A stretch of 64,000 nt of DNA from Acinetobacter rathckeae (GCF_015627125.1 NZ_VTDO01000002.1:248001-312000); one strand, 5' to 3'; shown: positions 30,582 through 39,059, numbered from the stretch's first letter. Notes: generated from the sequence alone by a model not told the origin. Numbers and translations are program-made.

Positions 30582-31985
30582 ATGAAAATTTCAACATGTT
30601 TATCTATATTTCTAATGACCTTAACTTTCCCAAGCCTAGGTCATTGCTTTACACCTTCTGGGTCATGGACGCTCGTTGATGATACGCCAGATGTAAAAGA
30701 TTATTTTTTTAGAGTTAATGTTGATCCAGGGGAAGAGTATAAAAATATTTCAACTGATGTGACTGCACCCTCATCGGTTTATTTTGCACAATACGTGACG
30801 TTTCAACAAGCCAATGGCGGTTATTTAGGGTTACAGCGAAGCCGTGGTCAAAAACGAGCATTGGTTTCATTATGGACAGGCGATAAACCTGAAGAAAGTA
30901 AGTATTTTAATGCAGTAGGAGGTGCACTACCTAAGTTGGAGAGTTGTCATGAGTTTGGTAAGTGTTCATCCATTCAAGGAGCGTATGCGTGGAAAGTTGG
31001 TCATCAATACCGATTTAGATTTGAAAAAAGTCCAACATTAAAAGATAAAGGTGGGCAATGGTGGCAGATTACCTTAACTGATTTAACAACCAATCGCACC
31101 GATATTCTAGGTCAGTTAGAGACACCACTGAGTTTTGGGGGCTTAAAGAAATCAAACGGATTATTCCTTGAATATTTTTGGGGGCCTTACCGCTGTGATA
31201 CCTTGAGACATGCAAATACAACATATTATGCCATTCAAGGAAATTGGGGGAAATCTACAAAACTGGCTTCAAAGGATGGCACGGGGTATGGCAAAGTCCA
31301 TGAGTGTGCAAATGATCTATTGCTACCGAATACATCAGCGACAACGTTAGGGTCAAGTTCTTATGTCGGCCGTGATAATGCTGTTGAGGCGGTTGGAAAT
31401 CAATATCGTGGTGTGCAAAAGTGGGATTCTTCGGTAAATTTTGTGCGACAAGGGATTTTTTATTCTAAGAACCTGAATGACACCTATCCTGTATTATGGC
31501 AAGCTAAAAAAACAGGTCATGTGCAAGACATTCCAACTACTGAGGTATCTAATAGTGACTGGCGTTTTATAGGGTTAGGTTATCCGATTATTAATGATCT
31601 TTATCTGACAAATCGCCCATTATTTCAGTGGGATCAGCGTAATGATCGTGACGTGATTGTTGGTGATTATTTTGTTTATTCTAACCCATATAGCAAAGAC
31701 GTAGAATATTTTAAACTGAAAAGAAAATCTGCAGGATATTTCCCAACCGATAAAAGCAGTAATGCAGATTGGGAATATATTGGTCGTCATTTTATTAAAG
31801 GAGAGCCTTTAAAGCCACAAGTGTATTCAACGTGGGGGGCGAATAATCGTTATGGGAAAGTTGGCGAGGTCTTTCGCTCAGGTCACTTATTATTTCGACT
31901 AAAAACAACCGCTCAATATTGGTATTTCCCTGATCAGGGGGCGACAAGTAATACATGGTGGGATTTAATAGGTATTTTGCCTTAA
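30582..31985 (+). CDS. Secreted DUF3472-like protein with three C-terminal repeats
   Basis: A 467-residue exported protein. Residues 1-22 are a signal peptide. The central part (about 65-250) has YVTFQQANGGYLGLQRS, ALVSLWTG and WWQITLTDLTTNRTDILGQ, which resemble DUF3472, a beta-rich domain of unknown function often found in secreted proteins. The last third holds three repeats of about 50 residues ending DWRFIG (331), DWEYIG (401) and WWDLIG (464), each with a central aromatic-rich strand, like carbohydrate-binding modules of the chitin-binding type. A role in binding a surface polysaccharide is inference. ATG at 30582; own terminator. Confidence 0.7.
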   Translation: MKISTCLSIFLMTLTFPSLGHCFTPSGSWTLVDDTPDVKDYFFRVNVDPGEEYKNISTDVTAPSSVYFAQYVTFQQANGGYLGLQRSRGQKRALVSLWTGDKPEESKYFNAVGGALPKLESCHEFGKCSSIQGAYAWKVGHQYRFRFEKSPTLKDKGGQWWQITLTDLTTNRTDILGQLETPLSFGGLKKSNGLFLEYFWGPYRCDTLRHANTTYYAIQGNWGKSTKLASKDGTGYGKVHECANDLLLPNTSATTLGSSSYVGRDNAVEAVGNQYRGVQKWDSSVNFVRQGIFYSKNLNDTYPVLWQAKKTGHVQDIPTTEVSNSDWRFIGLGYPIINDLYLTNRPLFQWDQRNDRDVIVGDYFVYSNPYSKDVEYFKLKRKSAGYFPTDKSSNADWEYIGRHFIKGEPLKPQVYSTWGANNRYGKVGEVFRSGHLLFRLKTTAQYWYFPDQGATSNTWWDLIGILP

Positions 31986-32001
31986 ATGCTTGTGTATGAT
32001 G

Positions 32002-32045
32002 ATGGGTCAAGATTTCAATACAAATATTGACCCATTTATTTTTTT
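32002..32045 (+). terminator. Terminator after the DUF3472-like gene
   Basis: ATGGGTCAA / TTGACCCAT (32002-32010 and 32027-32035) with a 16-base loop, followed by a T-rich tract containing seven T. Confidence 0.8.
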
Positions 32046-32184
32046 AAAGATATTGATGAAGAGTTACTTCGCTTTCTAACGATTAAATACATCATAAGTA
32101 AATCTTTTTTATTTTTAAGAAACCTCATGATATTAGGCTGATGTATGAGTTAAGCCTAAGGGGATTAAATGGGGTAGAGGTTTT

Positions 32185-32775
32185 ATGTTAAGTTTGTATT
32201 TTGGGTTGGCTATTTTTTGTTTTATTGCCTCGGTAACCCCAGGGCCAAATAATATTATTTTAATTATTGCAACGCATCGAGCAGGTCTTGTTGGGGCAAT
32301 ACCTGTACTTTTAGGCATTTGTGTTGGATTTTCTATCATGCTTGCCTGTAGTGGCGTGGTGCTTGGTTACTTAAATCAAAATATTTATGTGCATAATATT
32401 TTGGCAGTTGTGAGCCTGTGTTTCTTACTTTATGTTTGTTATTGTATTTTTAAAATGAATATTAATGATAAATTAGTAGATGATGATGCAAAAAGTAAAG
32501 ACTTTAATTTTTTCACAGCATCTTTATTTCAATGGATTAACCCCAAAGCTTGGATTATTTGTAGTGCCGCTGCTGCAACTTATGTAAAAGCAGACATGGG
32601 GTATGGCAGTGTATTTTTAACTGCGTTTGTTATGTCTATTTTAGGTTGTACCCCATGGCTGGTTTTAGGTAGTTATTTAGATCAAATCTTAAATACCACG
32701 CTTAAAAAATCTATATTCTTTAAGAGTATGGCAGTCATTTTATTGGTGACAGTATTGTATTCATACCTTGCATAG
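32185..32775 (+). CDS. LysE/RhtB family amino acid exporter
   Basis: A 196-residue membrane protein with about six helices. The N-terminus FIASVTPGPNNIILI is the LysE/RhtB signature, and FQWINPKAWI in the second half is the other conserved motif. Members export amino acids such as lysine, threonine or homoserine by proton exchange; the substrate here is unknown. GTAGAGG lies upstream of the ATG. Five bp separate it from the DinB gene, so the two are probably translated from one mRNA. Confidence 0.9.
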   Translation: MLSLYFGLAIFCFIASVTPGPNNIILIIATHRAGLVGAIPVLLGICVGFSIMLACSGVVLGYLNQNIYVHNILAVVSLCFLLYVCYCIFKMNINDKLVDDDAKSKDFNFFTASLFQWINPKAWIICSAAAATYVKADMGYGSVFLTAFVMSILGCTPWLVLGSYLDQILNTTLKKSIFFKSMAVILLVTVLYSYLA

Positions 32776-32780
32776 CATAC

Positions 32781-33293
32781 ATGGTGATTGAGTTGGATAT
32801 TGCAACATTAAAGCATTTTGCACAGTATTATATTTGGGCAACTGCTCGTTTAAATGAAACGTTGGTGCAGGTGTCTGAACAAGATTTTATACAGGAAAAA
32901 GGTCTATTTTTTCATAGTATTTTAGGCACACTCAATCATTTATATGTAGGCGAAACATTGTGGTTTGCCCGATTTAACCAATTAGAGCCACCCCAGTTGA
33001 GGTTAAACCAAATTGTTTTATCGGGTAAACAAGATATATTGATCGGGTTGCAAGAAAAAGCAGTGCAATGGCAATCATTTCTTGATGTTATGCCAGAGTC
33101 TTTATTAGATAGTGATTTAAACTATATATCTTCTACAGGAGCTGAGTATTGTTTACCTTATGGACAAACGTTGTTGCATGTATTTAATCATGCAACACAC
33201 CATAGAGGCCAAATTACTGCTGCACTGACACAGTTTGGTTATACATGTCCTGAACTTGATTTGGTGTATATGTTGGTTGAAAATAGGGTTTAA
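32781..33293 (+). CDS. DinB family putative metal-dependent hydrolase
   Basis: A 170-residue four-helix-bundle protein. H53 (TLNHLYVGE), H137 (VFNHATHHRGQ) and H141 are the metal triad of the DinB/YfiT superfamily, and the HHRGQI ending of helix 4 is diagnostic. Some members are bacillithiol or mycothiol transferases or hydrolases; no function can be given here. It has no clear ribosome site and starts five bp after the LysE-type gene, so translational coupling is likely. Confidence 0.85.
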   Translation: MVIELDIATLKHFAQYYIWATARLNETLVQVSEQDFIQEKGLFFHSILGTLNHLYVGETLWFARFNQLEPPQLRLNQIVLSGKQDILIGLQEKAVQWQSFLDVMPESLLDSDLNYISSTGAEYCLPYGQTLLHVFNHATHHRGQITAALTQFGYTCPELDLVYMLVENRV

Positions 33294-33757
33294 GTACTAT
33301 TGTACTTGGTTGGTAAAGTTTTTAGATTATGGTTTTGAGTCATTTGCATTCTATTTAACTTTTTTGTGTATATTGTTGTTTTATAAATATAATAATTCGC
33401 CACGATTAAAAAATGAAATAAAAATGACACCTTGATCTAATATGCTATCTTTTGTACTCATTTTATTTTAAACAAAGCCCCCCCAAGCTAAAAGATAAGG
33501 TTAAATGGCTTTAAATAGAGGCATAGATGTTTTTATAGTGATAAAAATACTCAAGGTTTTTAGTTTAGAGTAAGAGAAAAGTGCAATAGGGGGCAGTGAG
33601 TCATTATTTATCAGTGGCCTTTTTAGGTTTTTAGGCTAAGAGGTCAGTCATTTTATAGCGATGCTCCTTCGATAGCATTGTCTTTTATAAAGTCTTTAAA
33701 TTTCAGTTTTTAAAAAAATAATACCACTGGTGTTATAAGTTTTTTGGGGGAAGTGGT
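33294..33757. other. Intergenic region, no gene seen
   Basis: About 460 bp of AT-rich sequence. A run of seven C at 33478-33484 and a few short G-rich patches are visible, but there is no frame with a ribosome site and no convincing structured RNA. It must hold the promoter for the following DUF2071-like gene. Confidence 0.5.
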
Positions 33758-34630
33758 ATGCATAAACATCAAATTAAATTCAAATATTTATCGATGATTC
33801 AGCATGGTTTATTACGATTGTTTACATGTAAAACATTGCTACACGTTCGCCGTTGGTTAATGCATTATATTCCTTTTCTGAAATTAAAAAGTGAAGTCAC
33901 TGATGTTGTATATTTATCTTGGTTGGTAGATGTTGATGCAGTGACCGCACAATATCCTCATTTTGTACCTTTTTGGCAAAAAGATGGCAAAACTATTTTT
34001 ACAATTTTGACCTATCAACATCATCATTTTGGCTTCGCATTTTTAGGTTGGTTGCGTAAATTGTTCCCATCACCTAAGCAAAGTAATTGGCGTTTTTATT
34101 TAGCCACAACACACGCCAATAAAACGGTCATCTTTGAGCAAATCATTGTTGACCAGTTCCTTTATGTGCTTGGGGGGCGTTTAGCAAGTGATGTCATGCC
34201 TGCACAATTGGCAACACAGTTTGAGCATCATATAAATAGAAATATGCTGTCCGATGAAATAAGGACGCATATTCAATTGGATGATCAGTATTCATTTTCC
34301 TCCCAAATCAGAACAACAGATCAAACACAGTTGCCTGACGTATGGAAGCCATTGTTTAAAGATTGGAATGAGGCGGTCACATTCTTGGTCGATCAAGATC
34401 ATGCTTGGTCACAGTGGAGCGATGATGCTGAGCATATTTCGCAAGGAGATATTGATATGTCCATTCAGCCGAACCAAATTAGACCTGCAAAAGTACAAAA
34501 CATTCAAAGTCCTGAGATTTTAAAACAGTGGACAACGGACACAGAGCAAGAGGTATTTGCTTTTGTTGTGTCAGATTTACATTTTTATGTGCAGGGTGAG
34601 CATATGTTACTTAGAAATAGCTCATATTAA
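33758..34630 (+). CDS. DUF2071-like protein, unknown function
   Basis: A 290-residue cytoplasmic protein. The first part (VTDVVYLSWLVDVDAVTAQY, FVPFWQKDGKTIFTILTYQH, WRFYLATTHA) resembles DUF2071 (YqjF-type) proteins, whose role is unknown. It has no signal peptide; the basic N-terminus (HKHQIKFKYL) is followed by amphipathic helices. GGGGGAAGTGG just before the ATG is a strong ribosome site. It converges on the outer-membrane protein gene with a shared terminator. The family call is from motif memory and is moderate. Confidence 0.6.
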   Translation: MHKHQIKFKYLSMIQHGLLRLFTCKTLLHVRRWLMHYIPFLKLKSEVTDVVYLSWLVDVDAVTAQYPHFVPFWQKDGKTIFTILTYQHHHFGFAFLGWLRKLFPSPKQSNWRFYLATTHANKTVIFEQIIVDQFLYVLGGRLASDVMPAQLATQFEHHINRNMLSDEIRTHIQLDDQYSFSSQIRTTDQTQLPDVWKPLFKDWNEAVTFLVDQDHAWSQWSDDAEHISQGDIDMSIQPNQIRPAKVQNIQSPEILKQWTTDTEQEVFAFVVSDLHFYVQGEHMLLRNSSY

Positions 34631-34768
34631 TAACGAAGTCTAAGCAAAGGGTCTTAGAATTGTTGGTTATTTAAACCAGAAATGAAATGCCAGTCGATTT
34701 TCTAGAGCCTATATCAGATTTTATGTAAGTGCCTTTTTGGGTATTTCAAAATTCTATGGTTTTGTCAT

Positions 34769-34806
34769 AAAAAAGCCATATAGAATCATCATCTATATGG
34801 CTTTTT
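34769..34806. terminator. Bidirectional terminator between two convergent genes
   Basis: A 14-bp stem AAAAAGCCATATAG / CTATATGGCTTTTT with T-runs on both strands, between the DUF2071-like gene and the minus-strand outer-membrane gene. Confidence 0.9.
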
Positions 34807-34823
34807 AAGAAGCGTGTTAACTC

Positions 34824-35741
34824 TTAACCAAATGGAACCCCAATTTTAAATACAAATTGGTTACGTCCGTGGTTGTCTGAAACTTTGTTGTAGCCTGTGG
34901 CACAGTCGGCAGTACCATCTGCAAAACATTTACCTTGAAGTTGATAACGCCATGCTGCAGTTGCCCACCATTTTTGTGAAGCGTAATGTACTGTTGGGCC
35001 AATAAAGTGAGCCGTTTGTGTATGCTCATTCCAGAAGTAGCCATCATGGTCTGTGTGTAAGCGTCCTTCTAAACCTGCAGACCAATTGGGTGCAAAACGG
35101 TAGCTCGCACCATATAGAATGTCTCCCATTGAGTTGCGAATGGTTCCAGCATTATCATATTTTTCTTTTTCTGGCTCGTATAATAAGTTTAGTGCAACAA
35201 TCAGACGGTCATCTAAGAAGTTAGATTGTAGTAAAAGGCGAACTTCAAGTGAGTCTTCTAGTCGGCCTAGTGTTGGTTCAACATATACCCCAACACCGAC
35301 TGGTGAAGTGACTGGGTTGATTGCTCTCCAAATGAGCTCTAAAGACCCGCCATCAACAGTGAATTTTTTGTATGAGTCTGCGTCATGTGCACTAGAAGGT
35401 ACACCAAAGCCTGCATTACATGGGTTTGCATCGCCATCACACATGTCTGGATTGGTATAGTTTTTCTTGGCCTGTATAGAATATGCATTTAAATAGCCTG
35501 CAATTTGTACGTCATCCGATACGCCATATTCTATTGCTGTACGGTACAAGCCTAAATTGTATGAGCCAGTTTGTTGGCCATGAGTAACATCAGCGCGTTG
35601 CTCAAATTCATACGTACCTTTTGGTTGTGTGTCTAATGTATATAAAAAACCAAAAAGCCCCTCACCAGCATGGGTGACGTTGCTGACACTACATGCCAAA
35701 CATAAAGATAAGATCGTCTTTCTTAATGAAAATTGTCGCAT
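34824..35741 (-). CDS. Outer-membrane beta-barrel-type protein (DUF6662-like), iron locus
   Basis: A 305-residue exported protein with a signal peptide (1-25, SVSNVTHA). The mature part alternates short amphipathic strands (YEFEQRADVT, YRTAIEYGV, GGSLELIWRA, RLIVALNLLYEP, SAGLEGRLHT, WWATAAWRYQL) and ends NQFVFKIGVPFG, consistent with a 10-14 strand outer-membrane barrel. Paired cysteines occur in DMCDGDANPCN and GKCFADGTADC. Moraxellaceae proteins like this are grouped as DUF6662 without function, from memory. It starts 25 bp from a Fur box and is divergent from the FMN-binding gene, so iron repression is likely. Confidence 0.75.
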   Translation of the reverse strand: MRQFSLRKTILSLCLACSVSNVTHAGEGLFGFLYTLDTQPKGTYEFEQRADVTHGQQTGSYNLGLYRTAIEYGVSDDVQIAGYLNAYSIQAKKNYTNPDMCDGDANPCNAGFGVPSSAHDADSYKKFTVDGGSLELIWRAINPVTSPVGVGVYVEPTLGRLEDSLEVRLLLQSNFLDDRLIVALNLLYEPEKEKYDNAGTIRNSMGDILYGASYRFAPNWSAGLEGRLHTDHDGYFWNEHTQTAHFIGPTVHYASQKWWATAAWRYQLQGKCFADGTADCATGYNKVSDNHGRNQFVFKIGVPFG

Positions 35742-35765
35742 TTTAGTTACTCTTTTTTATTGAGT

Positions 35766-35784
35766 GTTAATGATTATCATTTTT
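35766..35784. promoter_or_regulatory. Fur box between divergent iron-type genes
   Basis: The 19-mer GTTAATGATTATCATTTTT has an intact AATGAT-N-ATCATT core and matches the Fur consensus at 15 of 19 positions. It lies 25 bp from the minus-strand start codon, where it would overlap that promoter, and about 100 bp from the plus-strand start. Confidence 0.75.
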
Positions 35785-35804
35785 TCTTAATTTTTTATTA
35801 ATTT

Positions 35805-35834
35805 TTGCACGATTTTTTAATTGCTTTTTAAGAT
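35805..35834 (+). promoter_or_regulatory. Candidate promoter of the FMN-binding/apbE operon
   Basis: TTGCAC (35805-35810) and TAAGAT (35829-35834) are 18 bp apart, about 50 bp before the start codon and 20 bp downstream of the Fur box. Assigned by eye. Confidence 0.35.
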
Positions 35835-35884
35835 ACACTCTTAAAAATACGGATCCAATAAAAACATAGAGACGGTTAGTCATC

Positions 35885-36409
35885 ATGAAATGGACAACTT
35901 GTTTGGGTGCTACATTACTTGTGACTCCCATTGTTTCACATGCCACGATTTATCTTACCAATGAACAAGTAAAGCAGGTTATTTTCCCAAACCAAATGCT
36001 TGTAAAGGAAAATATTCAACTGACACCAGAAAAAATTAAACAGCTTAAACAAATTTCGGGTATTAACTCTGCACTCAAAACAGATCAGATTTATAAAACC
36101 AAAGAAGGGGATTGGCTGATTATAGATCAGGTGATTGGTAAGCATGAAATGATTACTTACGCCGTGGGAATTCACGCCAATGGCAGTATTAAACAAATTG
36201 AAGTGATGGAATACACAGAAACGTATGGTGACCAAGTCAGAAATGCATCATGGCGTGATCAATTTGTAGGTAAAACTTCAAATTCTGCGCTGACTTTAGG
36301 TAAAGATATTAAAAATATTAGTGGTGCAACATTGTCTTCTAAGCATTTAACCGATGGTGTGCACCGTGCAATGGCATTGTATGCAATGGAACTAAAATCA
36401 TTAAAATAA
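35885..36409 (+). CDS. Exported FMN-binding protein with ApbE flavinylation motif
   Basis: A 174-residue protein with a signal peptide (1-20, TPIVSHA) and a C-terminal FMN_bind domain (about 85-170). S146-G-A-T-L-S151 in DIKNISGATLSS is the ApbE target, and T149 should carry FMN through a phosphodiester bond. The same domain occurs in NqrC and RnfG. No haem motif or extra domain is present, so it looks like a free or lightly tethered periplasmic flavoprotein passing electrons. It is followed at once by apbE, its predicted modifying enzyme. It lies downstream of a Fur box, so iron-limited expression is expected. Confidence 0.88.
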   Translation: MKWTTCLGATLLVTPIVSHATIYLTNEQVKQVIFPNQMLVKENIQLTPEKIKQLKQISGINSALKTDQIYKTKEGDWLIIDQVIGKHEMITYAVGIHANGSIKQIEVMEYTETYGDQVRNASWRDQFVGKTSNSALTLGKDIKNISGATLSSKHLTDGVHRAMALYAMELKSLK

Positions 36410-37269
36410 CGCGTTCTCGTCCATTACTTGGTACATTTGTAGATATCCATGTACATGTGCCTAATAAAAGCCAACTTATGGTTGATCGGGTACATGTGGC
36501 GATATCACAAGCTTATCAAGTCATTGAGTCTGTACAGTCTTTAATGAGCTTTCACGACAAAAATAGTGCCCTTAATCAATTAAATGCAACAGCCCATACC
36601 ACAGTAGTGCAAACACACCCTTGGATTTATGCAGTATTGCAACGTGCTCAAAAAATACATCATTACTCAGATGGATTATTTGATTGTAGTATTGCACCTA
36701 TCTTGGTGGATTATGGTTTTTTACCTACACATCAATCCCATAACAATACTAACAACCAGTGGGCTACACAAAAAGATGTCATCTTATTGTCTCAAAATAG
36801 AGTTCAATTTAAATCACCTTTAAGCCTAGATTTGGGTGGTATTGCAAAAGGTTTTGCGGTAGATCTAGCACTACATTGTTTAAGACAACACCACATTAAA
36901 CATGTTGTCATTAATGCGGGAGGGGATTTACGAGTGATGGGAGACTTTGAAGAAGCGATTTATATTCGTAACCCTGTTCAACCAAGCCAAGTAAAGTATT
37001 TGGGGAGCTTATCTAATGGCGCAATTGCAACATCGGGGAGTTATTTTGCAACAAAAATGTACCATCAGCAGCAAGTATCACATTTGATTGACCCTTTAAC
37101 ACAGCAGTCCGTGGTTACGGATCAAAGTTTTACTGTACTTGCCCCACAGGCATGGCTTGCAGATGCTTTAACTAAAGTGTTGGTACTAAGTGAAAATACC
37201 GAACACACTTGTTTTAAGCATTTTGGTGCGAAAGCATTGATTATAGAAAAATTTGAGAGTGAATGGTGA
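36400..37269 (+). CDS. apbE: FAD:protein FMN transferase, with no standard start codon
   Basis: ApbE moves FMN from FAD onto threonine in SGAT motifs of exported proteins. Readable parts are TRSRPLLGTFVDIHV at the N-terminus, SDGLFDCSIAPI, SLDLGGIAKGFAVD, VINAGGDLRVMGD, ATSGSYFA and SHLIDPLTQQ. The RPLLGT motif lies upstream of the first GTG (36457), and no ATG, GTG or TTG precedes it before the stop codon at 36340. The start is placed provisionally at ATT 36400, ten bases after GGA, overlapping the FMN gene by 10 bp. From there it has 289 residues and no obvious signal peptide. A frameshift product of the preceding gene is the alternative. Its last codons overlap the next gene. Confidence 0.85.
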   Translation: MKITRSRPLLGTFVDIHVHVPNKSQLMVDRVHVAISQAYQVIESVQSLMSFHDKNSALNQLNATAHTTVVQTHPWIYAVLQRAQKIHHYSDGLFDCSIAPILVDYGFLPTHQSHNNTNNQWATQKDVILLSQNRVQFKSPLSLDLGGIAKGFAVDLALHCLRQHHIKHVVINAGGDLRVMGDFEEAIYIRNPVQPSQVKYLGSLSNGAIATSGSYFATKMYHQQQVSHLIDPLTQQSVVTDQSFTVLAPQAWLADALTKVLVLSENTEHTCFKHFGAKALIIEKFESEW

Positions 37270-37694
37270 AAACATCAATTCGATTGCCTAAAATTCAAAA
37301 ATATACCTTATATGTGATTTGGACGGTTTTAAGTATCACGGGGGTGTATTTTGCATATAGCCAAGATTGGAAAATGTATGATCCAAGCGATCTGACGGTA
37401 TATAGTCTAAAATTACACGGTATTTGTGCCAGTATAATGCTGATCTTAATTGGAACACTGATTCCAATCCATATTCAACGCTCATTAGAAATCAAACGCA
37501 ATGTAAAATCAGGCATTCCGACACTGGTGTTTATGCTGTTATTGGCTTTTAGTGGCATTGGTTTGTATTACAGTGCAGAAGGTTGGATAAGTGTTGTTAA
37601 GTTAGTACACATTTGGGTGGGTATTTTAATGATAGTTCTTATCCCATTTCATATTTGGCTTGGTCGTAGACGTAAAAAAATCACACTACCATAA
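37263..37694 (+). CDS. Four-helix membrane protein with paired histidines, putative di-haem b electron carrier
   Basis: A 143-residue inner-membrane protein with four predicted helices (about 14-31, 49-72, 84-104 and 110-134). Helix 2 carries H52 and H70 and helix 4 carries H116 and H130, one histidine near each membrane face in two helices of equal orientation. That is the ligand layout of two stacked b haems, as in cytochrome b561, PepSY-like and ferric reductase-type proteins. The start overlaps the apbE stop by 7 bp, so the genes are coupled. Moving electrons from the inner membrane to the flavoprotein is inference; no cofactor has been shown. Confidence 0.75.
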   Translation: MVKTSIRLPKIQKYTLYVIWTVLSITGVYFAYSQDWKMYDPSDLTVYSLKLHGICASIMLILIGTLIPIHIQRSLEIKRNVKSGIPTLVFMLLLAFSGIGLYYSAEGWISVVKLVHIWVGILMIVLIPFHIWLGRRRKKITLP

Positions 37695-37708
37695 GGTTGT
37701 AGTGTGAT
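37674..37708 (-). terminator. Terminator of the DUF423 gene
   Basis: ATCACACTAC / GTAGTGTGAT (37680-37689 and 37699-37708) with seven A on the plus strand, which form the minus-strand T-tract. The stop codon of the convergent gene lies inside the hairpin. Confidence 0.8.
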
Positions 37709-37715
37709 ATCTGAT

Positions 37716-38081
37716 TTACGCTTTAAATTTTATAGCATGGTAAGCCAGTGTTAACCAACCCAAAATCATCAGCAGGCCACCAAAAGGAGTGATTGCGCCG
37801 AGTACACGAGGTAAGCCTAAACTCATGACATAAAGCGAACCACAGAAAAATAAAATGCCGACTTGAATAAGTATAAAGCTGGCTTTAATTGGAAAAGCTG
37901 GTACAGCTTTAGCCAATATAGAGAGTGCAAGAAGGCCTATTGCGTGGTAGAAAAAATATTCTGTTGATGTATGCCACCATGTGAGTTGTTCTACACTTGC
38001 ACGTGTTTTTAGCCCATGTGCACCAAATGCGCCTAAAATCACGGCTATTGCCAAATTAATTGCAGAAATTGCAAGCCACAT
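37716..38081 (-). CDS. DUF423 family small membrane protein (YgdD-like)
   Basis: A 121-residue inner-membrane protein with four helices. AVILGAFGAHGLK near the N-terminus, YHAIGLL in the middle and FCGSLYVMSL with ITPFGGLLMI near the end are the DUF423/YgdD signatures. Function is unknown. Single gene between rpoH and the iron-type locus, on the minus strand with its own terminator. Confidence 0.9.
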   Translation of the reverse strand: MWLAISAINLAIAVILGAFGAHGLKTRASVEQLTWWHTSTEYFFYHAIGLLALSILAKAVPAFPIKASFILIQVGILFFCGSLYVMSLGLPRVLGAITPFGGLLMILGWLTLAYHAIKFKA

Positions 38082-38189
38082 CTTTTGCTGTCCTTGAATC
38101 TATCATAATGAGCATCAGTATAAGCATGCAGAAAAAGAAAGGGTAGCACTTATGGCTACCACTTTATTAGATCAGTCAATGCCGTTGAA

Positions 38190-39059
38190 TTAATTGGAAG
38201 ACATGGCGACTTTAATTTTTTCCATTGCATTTTTTTCGAGTTGGCGAATACGTTCTGCTGACACGTTATATTCAGATGCCAATTCATGCAAAGTCGACTT
38301 GTCATCATCAAGCCAGCGTCGTTGTAGAATATTCCGTGAGCGGTCATCTAAGTCATTCATTGCACTATGCAGTGCATTGTTACTTTCTTCCTCCCAATCC
38401 TCATCTTCAGCAAGACGAGCAGGATCGTAACGATTATCTTCAAGATAAAGTGAAGGTGAGACGTAGTGGCTAGACTCATCGTCATCGTCATTTTGACTCT
38501 CAAAGGCAGCATCGTATGATGTTAAACGCCCTTCCATTTCTAAGACTTGTTCAGGTGTAACATTTAAGTCTTTTGCAATTGACTCTGCTTCTTTGAGTGT
38601 AAGACGTTTGCTTGATTTTTTTAAACTTCTTAAATTAAAAAAGAGTTTACGCTGTGCCTTAGTGGTTGCAATTTTAACAATACGCCAGTTTCGAATCACA
38701 TACTCATGAATTTCTGCTTTAATCCAATGTACTGCAAATGACACCAAACGTACGCCCATACTTGGGTCAAAACGCTTAACGGCTTTCATTAGGCCAAGGT
38801 TACCTTCTTGTATAAGGTCACCCTGAGGTAGGCCGTACCCTGCATATGTTCGTGCAATATGAATGACAAAGCGCAGGTGAGACATCACTAACATTTTAGC
38901 GGCATCTAAATCTTGGTTATAAAAATAACGATTCGCCAGCTCTCTTTCTTGCTCTGGCGTTAATATGGGAATTTGGTTGACACTACTGATATATGCTCCC
39001 AGATTTGCACCTGGTGCAGACAACGACAGGGGCATCGGTAGATTGCTGCTGTCAGTCAT
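38190..39059 (-). CDS. rpoH: Heat-shock sigma factor RpoH
   Basis: Sigma-32 (289 residues) directs RNA polymerase to heat-shock promoters. Region 2 includes [19 protein letters not shown] (81-99) and [15 protein letters not shown]; the RpoH box QRKLFFNLR (136-144), which separates RpoH from other sigma factors, is present; region 4.2 is [19 protein letters not shown] near the C-terminus. An acidic insert ([10 protein letters not shown], near 190) lies between regions 3 and 4. In E. coli ftsX precedes rpoH; here a TusA-like gene lies upstream. Confidence 0.97.
   Translation of the reverse strand: MTDSSNLPMPLSLSAPGANLGAYISSVNQIPILTPEQERELANRYFYNQDLDAAKMLVMSHLRFVIHIARTYAGYGLPQGDLIQEGNLGLMKAVKRFDPSMGVRLVSFAVHWIKAEIHEYVIRNWRIVKIATTKAQRKLFFNLRSLKKSSKRLTLKEAESIAKDLNVTPEQVLEMEGRLTSYDAAFESQNDDDDESSHYVSPSLYLEDNRYDPARLAEDEDWEEESNNALHSAMNDLDDRSRNILQRRWLDDDKSTLHELASEYNVSAERIRQLEKNAMEKIKVAMSSN

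Noticed and set aside
30573..37694. Region as a genomic island
   Set aside because: It looks accessory by gene content, but no integrase, tRNA attachment site, direct repeats or clear base-composition step was seen.
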